A stretch of 15,694 bases of DNA, taken from contig PJRA01000018.1 of the NCBI GenBank assembly GCA_016987375.1, forward strand, positions 554,347-570,040. Reading direction: 5' to 3'. Below, piece after piece: positions 1 through 7,300 of the stretch (the stretch's first letter is position 1; each line of letters begins with the position of its first letter). The translations under genes were made by a program, and so were the position numbers. Origin of the DNA: Brachionus koreanus (Eukaryota > Rotifera > Eurotatoria > Ploima > Brachionidae). The notes beneath the pieces are model-generated. The model had not been told where the DNA came from. It ran no database searches and saw only the letters and a program-made list of their open reading frames with translations.

Positions 1-2
1 AT

Positions 3-173
3 GGTGACTTGTTGAGCGCATCTTGGGACGGAAGTCTAAAAGTTTGGAATCCAAATGATGGAACACTTAAATTCACTTCAAACGTGCACAGATCATCCGT
101 TCATCAATTAGCTTTATTGCCAAGTGGAAACTTTGTTAGCTCATCTGACAAAGAATTAATTGTTTGGAACTAG
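3..173 (+). CDS. C-terminal end of a WD40-repeat protein (partial, 5' end outside the window)
   Basis: Frame 3 is open from the left edge to TAG at 171-173, giving 56 residues and a stop. They begin GDLLSASWDGSLKVWNPNDG, a textbook WD40 blade ending (S-x-S-W-D-G-S-L-K-V-W). A second, final blade follows (HQLALLPSGNFVSSSDKELI, then VWN and the stop), in which the usual D-G before the last strand has become S-D-K-E. WD40 blades build beta-propellers that act as protein-interaction platforms. The catalytic or complex partner cannot be told from two blades. The stop directly after the last VWN means the propeller closes at the C-terminus with no extra tail. The rest of the gene lies to the left. 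The ATG at base 1 is not in this frame and is not the start. The gene converges on the ASAP gene at 1347-8863. Confidence 0.85.
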   Translation, partial: GDLLSASWDGSLKVWNPNDGTLKFTSNVHRSSVHQLALLPSGNFVSSSDKELIVWN

Positions 174-277
174 ATAAAATTTTTTCTTTATTGACAGTTT
201 TTTTCAATAATTGAACTAAACATTTAAATTTACAATCTTAAAGATGGTGTTTGTTGTGCATAATTTTTCTGATCCAA

Positions 278-283
278 AATAAA
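278..283 (+). terminator. Candidate polyadenylation signal of the WD40 gene
   Basis: AATAAA lies about 105 bases after the TAG at 171-173, in an A/T-rich trailer followed by an A-run near 295-302. It is the first AATAAA downstream of the stop. A+T-rich DNA gives this hexamer often by chance, so the call rests on its position. Confidence 0.4.
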
Positions 284-445
284 TTATAAAAATAAAAAAA
301 AAATTTATTGCAAAAAAAGTTAAAATTATTAGTAGAAAAATATTATCTTATTGTTACAATAACTAAATATAATATCATATATTTTTCGAGTTGTTCAAAT
401 GATTTAACTAATATTGAGGTAAATGTTAGAGCATCAGATGAATAA

Positions 446-1081
446 ATATCTAAAGTTCCTTATGAAATTGAGGAGTTGCGTTGTTTTTATGCAAATCCAA
501 CCTCAAAATGCAATAAATGGAATGAGTTTAATTCACTGTTAGTCAGCTTAAAATTTCCTCATCTTGTAGCTCTTGCAGAGACTTGTTTCAATGAAACATC
601 TATAAGTAATTTAGCTAATTACACTATGTACAGGCGAGATGAACCGGATTTGCAAACAGATGGTAGAGTGGCTATTTATGTAAAAAATGATTTAATATCC
701 TATGAAGTTGACTGTTTTTCATTAAAATCAGAAAAAGTTTGGTGTCAGGTGCATTCAGGTAATTACAAACTTCTAGTAGGATGTGTCTATCGTCCACCAC
801 AAAGACAAGATCGCAATAAAAGTATCAATGAGCAAACATTCGATATCAATAATACAATTAAGTCAGCAAAATTGCTAATTGAGCAAAAATTGTTTTCAAA
901 TTTTCTTTTGTTTGGTGATTTTAATTATTCTGCAATCAAATGCGAAGTTGATGGCGAAACTGTGTCAGGGAGCGCAAGTGAATTTGTAATCGAACCTACT
1001 TTTGGCGATAATGTTCTTGATCTGATCATTGCTGATGATCCGGATATCATTTTTCAAAAGCAGATTGGACAATGTCGGTAG
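446..1081 (+). pseudogene. Non-LTR retrotransposon (LINE) endonuclease domain, truncated
   Basis: The frame is open from just after TAA at 443-445 to TAG at 1079-1081, about 211 codons, with no ATG near its start. It is a fragment rather than an independent gene. The APE-type endonuclease motifs of CR1/L2/Jockey-like LINEs appear in order: the N-terminal strand ELRCFYANPTS, the catalytic-Glu strand LVALAETCFNET, the glycine strand GRVAIYVKN, VGCVYRPP, then LLFGDFNY, and finally EPTFGDNVLDLIIADD. Such enzymes nick target DNA to prime reverse transcription. Between GDFNY and EFVIEPTF the spacing is shorter than I expect for the family by roughly 15-20 residues, which suggests an in-frame internal deletion. 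The later catalytic Ser-Asp-His region and the whole reverse transcriptase are missing. It lies between the 3' ends of two converging genes. No in-frame stop has built up, so the insertion looks fairly young. Confidence 0.8.
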
Positions 1082-1276
1082 AAACAAAAAAAACGATAAG
1101 TCTACTATAGCGGGATTACGTTAGTCTTACTGCTTAGTTAAACTAAACTTGACCGTAGAATATTAACTTTTATTATTATTGATGAAAAAACTTTGAACAC
1201 CATGCTTATAATTATTTATAATTGAAATTTCTAAATTTACATATAAAAATACTGTTAAGTGAACAAAATAAAAAAA

Positions 1277-1282
1277 TTTATT
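1277..1282 (-). terminator. Candidate polyadenylation signal of the ASAP gene
   Basis: TTTATT on the plus strand reads AATAAA on the minus strand, about 65 bases past the TAA stop at 1347-1349. It fits a short 3' UTR, though the A+T-rich context weakens the call. Confidence 0.4.
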
Positions 1283-1346
1283 TAAAAAAAAAATCTTTAA
1301 AACAAACAAAAATTTACACTTTTATATTTTTTTTGGTCACAAAAAT

Positions 1347-4300
1347 TTACAATTTTGAATAAAATTCATTATTTCTGCTTTCGATTATTTGTTTATCATC
1401 ATTATCATCATCAGCAGCATCATCATAATCGTCATTAATATGGTTATCATCGTCCAAGGCAATACTCTCTATTTGTACAGAATCAATTATAGCTGTGTAT
1501 CTATTTATATTTTTTCTATTCAATTTTTTCACAAGCTCATTATTGCTAGCATAAAAGCTCTTTAAAAATAAGAAAATTAATTTTTTGAATTTTTTCCATC
1601 TCTCCAAAATACCTGATCAAGATTATCAAGACTTCTGTGCTCATACTGTTTGTTTTCGTTGGGTCTAATTTTGGCCTCAAAAGGAACAGGAGGTAGTATG
1701 GACAAATTTTTTGTCTTTTTTTGATTGTAATAACTTTCAATATTGACTACATTGAATGATTCCGAATGGTGTCTGATATAGTGAAGCTTTTTGGCTTTGG
1801 AGCATCCAATATTCTTGTTGGAGCCGATGACCACACTAAACGGTCTCTCACTAGTCGATTTATCAATGACTGCACACTCGAGTCTTCTACTTTCAGCATG
1901 ACTTTCATCATCATTCTCTTTTTCAAACCAGTGCATCCAGTCTACCTTAAACAAACACCTGCCTTCCATGAACAAATCAATTTGTTCAACAATTTCTACA
2001 TTTGCCATTTGGTCAGCTATTTCCCATGCAGTTAAACCCGCCTTGTTTTTTAAAAGAGCATTTGCATTACATTTTAAAAGCAGCTTAATCGAGTCAACTC
2101 GATTATACAAGGCACAATAGTGCAAAGCCGAATTTCCCTCGGTGTCTTGATAGTCTAGTTTATGTTTACTTTATGATAATAAAAAAATAAAATTTTATTA
2201 GAAAAAAAAAAAATTTTTTTTCAACTACTTGGTGGGAAAATCTCGATTTTGAACGAGAAATTCAGTTATTGGAAGTGTTTCTATTTCATGAAAATTTTCC
2301 AGTATTATCAAAAGAATATTTCTTTGCTTTGACTTAAATAAAAAAAAAAAAATTTTTTTTAAATAAAAAATTTTTTTCGAATTACATCTTGAGCAACTGG
2401 TTGAAATAAATCGATGTTGTTCGAAAATATTCGAAGCAAAAATTCAAATGATCCTGAAATGTTTTGTAAATTTAATTTTTCGATTAGTTCGCCAAGAGCT
2501 TGGATGTCCAATTCTTGTCTGCTGAACAAATGATGCTCATACTTTGACCTCAAATATTTTTGTCTTTGATCCCTGGCAAGTTTTTCAAATTTAACAAAAA
2601 ATAATAAAAGACAAAAAGTTGAAAATTTTTATTACATTGTGCTGTTAGTTTTCAATTTGTGCGATTTGTCCAATTTTTGTTCAAATATTGAATTGAGCTT
2701 ATCATTACCAATTACTTTAGCTAACTAAATAAAATAATTGAAATTTAAAAAAAAAATAATTTTAACATTTATATTTATAAAGTTTTTTAGCTTTTTTGTG
2801 ATTTAATGAATGATGGTTAGGTAGTGGTAATATATTGACATTACATTACTCCTAAGATAAGTAAGTTAAGAACCTTGCTATGAAAATATAGTAGTGTAAA
2901 TAGCTCTTTGAAAAATGAGATATATTAAGTAATAATTGTAATGGGTGAAGTGTAATGCTGGACCACTCATCAGTGGTCTATGAGTAAAGTGTTACGTAAT
3001 AAGAATCTTTCTATGACTGTTAAATTGACTGTGTAAATGTCAAGAGGGTGTTGGCTAATGGTGGAAAACACAGTTAGCACGAACTGTTAAAAATGAAACA
3101 TATTACGTAATAATTGTAATGGGTGCAGTGAAAAACTGAATGACTAAACAGTGGTCTTAGATGTATTGACTGTGTAAATGTCAAGAGGGTGTTGGCTAGT
3201 GGTAGAATACACTGTCAGTACGAACTTTTCTCATGAAAGATTAAAGTGTATTACGTAATACTTTAATTGGGTGCAGTGGAAACTACTAACTAACTAATTT
3301 TTTGAGGGTCTAAGTGCTAAAAAGTAACAACATTTTATTTAAGAACAGCAATATGTGACCTTGGGTAAAATAATTTAATTAATTTATCAAGGTATAAATA
3401 GACGTGCTTAAATAGGAGTTTATTCTAGAATCATAAATAAAAAAAAATAAATAAATCATTTGGTGATTCAAGAAAAAAATTTAAATAATATTAAATCATA
3501 ACATATCAATTTAACTAATTTAAATAATTTAGCTAATTTAAGTAATTTAACTAATTTATCAAGGTATAAATAGACGTGCTTTAATTTAATTGTTTTGTTT
3601 CATTTCTTTATTTTTAAAAGAAATAAGTCACACAAGAAGAGAAAAATGCCTTTCTAACTCTGCCATTGCAGGTCCCAAGCCCTGATGAGAAAACGAGGAG
3701 GGGGCTGGCAGCCACTTTGAGTGGTCTTCTACGTAGTTTGTGAAAGAGCTGTAAGATGGGCACATAGATCTACGGATCTTTGTCCAAGTTTTGTAGTATG
3801 AGGGTGCCGCTGGCTTCGACCATCACCCAGTATGAAATCCGAAAGGAGCAAGAGCTTGTTTTACGGCTGACCCTTTGCAGATAGACGTAACTTTGGAAGC
3901 TTAAAGTTAAGGCATTTCTCTCAAATGGAGAATTGTCGCTTGGTTTGTGGTTCCAAGCTAGTTGTAAATAGTTGCCGAGTTCGCAGCCAATTTAAAGTGC
4001 TCGGATGAGTGGCGCTGTTTATGATGAACGTCCCACGAGCTTCTTAGGGGAAGGCGCCAGTCATAACTCTGCCATAGTCGGTTCCCAGCCCGATTGAGAA
4101 AAGAGGAGGATGGCTTCATTTTTTTTGATCAAATTTTAAGTTTATTTCTCTAATAAAATTCCCAAGTCTAATGTTTGTGTCTTAATTATTCAAAATCTAT
4201 CTCTACCCGAATCAATTACTTGTCTATCTTAATATTTTCCATACAATGGTATTTCAATCTAATTTTACTTACAATTAATTGAGATGTGTTCAAACGGTCA

Positions 4301-7300
4301 ATTTTAATTGACTGCGTCTTGGAAATTTGTACACCCATTTCTCTAAAAAAAGAAATATTAATTTTGCCCAAAGATTTGTCATGGAAACAGAATTTAAAAC
4401 CTGTGTATGCCGCAACATTCAATGCACACAAACACTCCCAAATTAGTAACAAGCCAGTCCGGATATGACGCCTCACAATCAGCACACTTGTCATTACCCT
4501 TAACTTTAATCAAATCTCTTAGCATATTTTTCACCAATAACTCGCATGCTTTTTCATTGTCTTTCTCATTTTTCAATGTACTACTATTCGAATCGCTGCT
4601 GTTATTTGTATTAGCATTGGTTATAGTCGACATTGACACATTATCTGACATTTCTTTTTCAAAAGCATTGTTTTTGGCTCTATTCAACACTGAAATCCAC
4701 CTTTTTATTTTTCCAATTAATTCATTTATCAATTAAAAGTAAAATAGAATAATACTCTGCAAAATCAGACTCATATTCGCACATAAACTCATAAATTCTG
4801 CTATCTTTTATTCAAATAAATTTTAAAAAAAAAAATCTAATTTGATTTAAATAAAAAAATTAATCATAAAATACTCGAGCCTGAAAATATTTTGAAACGG
4901 TTTGAATCAACAGGCTTAATTAAACAAAAAAAAATAGATAAAGTTGACAAAAAAAAATTTTTTTTGTTCTTAAATTTTTACCTTTACAATGCAAGTGATT
5001 AAATTTAGCTTGACTGGTTCAAGTGTTTCCTTGACACAAATTTTAATTTAATTTTTAAAATGAAAAATAAAAAAAACAAAAAGAAAAATTTTTTTTTACA
5101 TCTGAGTGATAGATAAAAAAGTGTCCATTTGAAGCCTTACACTTTCGTTTAATCCAGTGTTTTCTTACTTTGGAGTTGTGTGTTCGCTTGAAGAGAAGAC
5201 CGGTTTTTTCGTTAGACGAGTGAGAGCCTGGGACACTCCTTAAATCAATGCTGGACATGGACATGTTGGACATTTGGCTTAGATTTATAGAAAGATCTGA
5301 TTTTTTAGATTCGTTTGAAAACTTTGTTAAATTAGTGACAGAGGATGAAAGACTTGGCGAATTTTGAAAGGAGGAGAGTTTTTCGTTTAGGTTGAAAAAA
5401 CTCGATGGGGTTCGGCTATGCTTTGGTTTGGGCAGCTGTGAAAGTCTAATTGACACATCTTTAAGCAAATCCTTTTCTTCTGATTGATTAACGTTAAAGC
5501 TGAATAGAGAGTTGGTGATTTTGCGCTGATCAAGCTTGTTCATAAACGAGTTCAGTTGATCTAGACTTGACTTGTAGAACGACATTTGAGTCTTGTAAAA
5601 ATCAACTAATGCATTTGAAAACAAATTTAATGAACTTGTCTTTGAGTTGTTCATCAAAGTCAAATACTTTTTTGCAAAAATAAAAAAAAAAATTTTTTTT
5701 AATAATTTTTTACTTCACATAAACGATGAGTCAAATTTGAATTTTCGATTGGCACTTCGTCATTTGTCAAATTGTTCATATTTGACAAATCGACCGATTT
5801 GCGCTTTTTGGCTCCATTCACACTATTCAAAATATTTATTAATTTATTTTCAAATAATTTAATGAGAGATATTTTATTTTCTTTGACATGGTTAAAGCAA
5901 GGGTTAAATTAAATCAAACATGGAACAATAATCTGATTTTTTATTTATTTATTTTAAGAAAATACCTAATAAATGTTGAATGAAAAAATAAATTTTTTTA
6001 AATAGTAAATTTAATATATTTTTCTTCTGTTAGTATGGTTTGTTTTGATAATTCACATTTACTATTAGAGATCTTGGTTATTTGCAATCAAAGTAAGAAT
6101 AAATCTTCAGCTTATTTTTATTCTGAAATTATTTATTTTCTTCCAAAAAGGTCTGCTAGAAAATAAATTTTTTAACCATTTTCTTAAATAAAATCAAACC
6201 AATTTGGATCCCAAAAGTTTAGGATTTTTTCGATTATTTTAATTATTTGTATTCAGTAACGAGCTAATGCTCCTTCAGATTAAAAAAAATTTATAATCAA
6301 AATAAAATAAAATGTAGTAAGTATAATTTAAAAGAGAAAAATGATATGAAAATATTAAAAAAAAGATAAAATGAAAAAAGAGTAACAGGATACATATGTT
6401 AAATTATCTGATGGATTAGGAAAAAATGAATGAATAATTAGTTACACAATGGAGTCGAGTACGCGATATTCATGAAAATCTCAATTTTAAATATCAAAAA
6501 TTTATGAATACTTTTTTACTTGTTAGCGGTGATGATTGTATTACGCAAAAAATATTTTTTTTTCTCAAAGTCTTAGTGCTAGAAGGTGATTTGTCACGTG
6601 AAGCAGATATTACTCTCTTTTTATTGAAATAATAAAAAACTTTTAAGCATAGAATAATATTAAATAAAAAAAAAATCAATTAAACTAAATTTAACAAGGT
6701 AAAAGCATATATAGGAATGTAGTTTAACTTTATTTAGAAAGATAAAACATATTACGTAATAATTGTAATGGGTGAAGTGTAATGCTGGACCACTCATCAG
6801 TGGTCTATGAGTAAAGTGTTACGTAATAAGAATCTTTCTATGACTGTTAAATTGACTGTGTAAATGTCAAGAGGGTGTTGGCTAATGGTGGAAAACACAG
6901 TTAGCACGAACTGTTAAAAATGAAACATATTACGTAATAATTGTAATGGGTGCAGTGAAAAACTGAATGACTAAACAGTGGTCTTAGATGTATTGACTGT
7001 GTAAATGTCAAGAGGGTGTTGGCTAGTGGTAGAATACACTGTCAGTACGAACTTTTCTCATGAAAGATTAAAGTGTATTACGTAATACTTTAATTGGGTG
7101 CAGTGGAAACTACTAACTAACTAATTTTTTGAGGGTCTAAGTGCTAAAAAGTAACAACATTTTATTTAAGAACAGCAATATGTGACCTTGGGTAAAATAA
7201 TTTAACTAATTTATCAAGGTATAAATAGACGTGCTTTAATTTAATTGTTTTGTTTCATTTCTTTATTTTTAAAAGAAACACAAGAAGAGAAAAATGCCTT

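Larger units (their letters stand above)
2925..3260 (+). repeat. Tandem units inside repeat copy 1
   Basis: Unit 1 (2925-3102, 178 bp) and unit 2 (3103-3250, 148 bp) each start at a TTACGTAA-type octamer and continue with the sequence GTAATGGGTG-A/C-AGTG. Both contain an identical 34-base block starting at 3024 and 3165 (core AAATGTCAAGAGGGTGTTGG). A third unit begins at 3251 and is incomplete. The length difference comes mostly from a segment after CAGTGGTCT that unit 2 lacks. The same arrangement occurs in copy 2 from 6752. Confidence 0.8.
2918..4116 (+). repeat. Repeat family copy 1 (longest copy: tandem units, two TATA boxes, structured core)
   Basis: The 5' part, about 2918-3372, is made of diverged tandem units and matches copy 2 at a constant offset of 3827 bases with few changes. 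Next comes an AT-rich stretch with TATAAATA at 3393-3400 and again TATAAATAG at 3565-3573, 172 bases apart and each inside a similar sequence (TTTATCAAGG before, GACGTGCTT after). The GC-rich core follows at about 3642-4116 and is nearly identical in all three copies. The 3' end, GGAGGATGGCTT, is shared exactly; the flank CATTTTTTTT is unique to this copy. The copy lies antisense inside ASAP intron 11. No ORF of convincing length or composition runs through it. Its 5' boundary is uncertain by about 100 bases. Confidence 0.85.
2725..4272 (-). other. ASAP intron 11, enlarged by repeat copy 1
   Basis: The donor GTAAGT is at 4272-4267 and the acceptor TTTAG ends at 2725. The intron is 1548 bp, against 47-70 bp for most introns of this gene. 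Repeat copy 1, on the plus strand, fills about 1.2 kb of it (about 2918-4116). The remaining flanks, 2725-2917 and 4117-4272, are AT-rich. The left flank may hold an older, more decayed tandem unit (about 2815-2910, with GTAGTG and GTGTAAAT fragments). No exon is visible in the intron. Confidence 0.85.

Noticed and set aside
1546..1740. Minus-strand 64-codon ORF
   Set aside because: It overlaps the end of ASAP exon 15 and intron 15 in a different frame, with no domain and no phase-compatible role.
1766..2035. Plus-strand 89-codon ORF
   Set aside because: It is the shadow of the ASAP ankyrin exon on the minus strand.
2925..3260. CRISPR array or similar spaced repeats
   Set aside because: The units are long, diverged and contiguous, and the setting is a eukaryotic intron.
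3679..3697. Hammerhead ribozyme-like core (CTGATGAG, then AAAACGA) in the first direct repeat of each core
   Set aside because: Stem II would be a single pair with four loop bases, the GAAA box reads GAGG, and the sister repeat at 4064 reads CGATTGAG, so the catalytic core is not conserved.
4081..4092. Pol III B-box-like GGTTCCCAGCC (tRNA-derived SINE)
   Set aside because: It lies at the 3' end of the core instead of the start, two central bases differ from the consensus, and no A box or tRNA fold is present upstream.
4101..4116. Helitron 3' end
   Set aside because: There is no CTRR terminus, no hairpin right before the end and no A/T insertion pattern at the three copies.
2918..4116. Solo LTR (enhancer, TATA box, R/U5)
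   Set aside because: There are no TG...CA ends, no target-site duplication seen, and copy 3 is 5'-shortened, which LTR integration does not produce. It is not fully excluded.
4407..4736. Plus-strand 109-codon ORF
   Set aside because: It is the shadow of ASAP exon 10, whose minus-strand frame carries the ArfGAP zinc finger.
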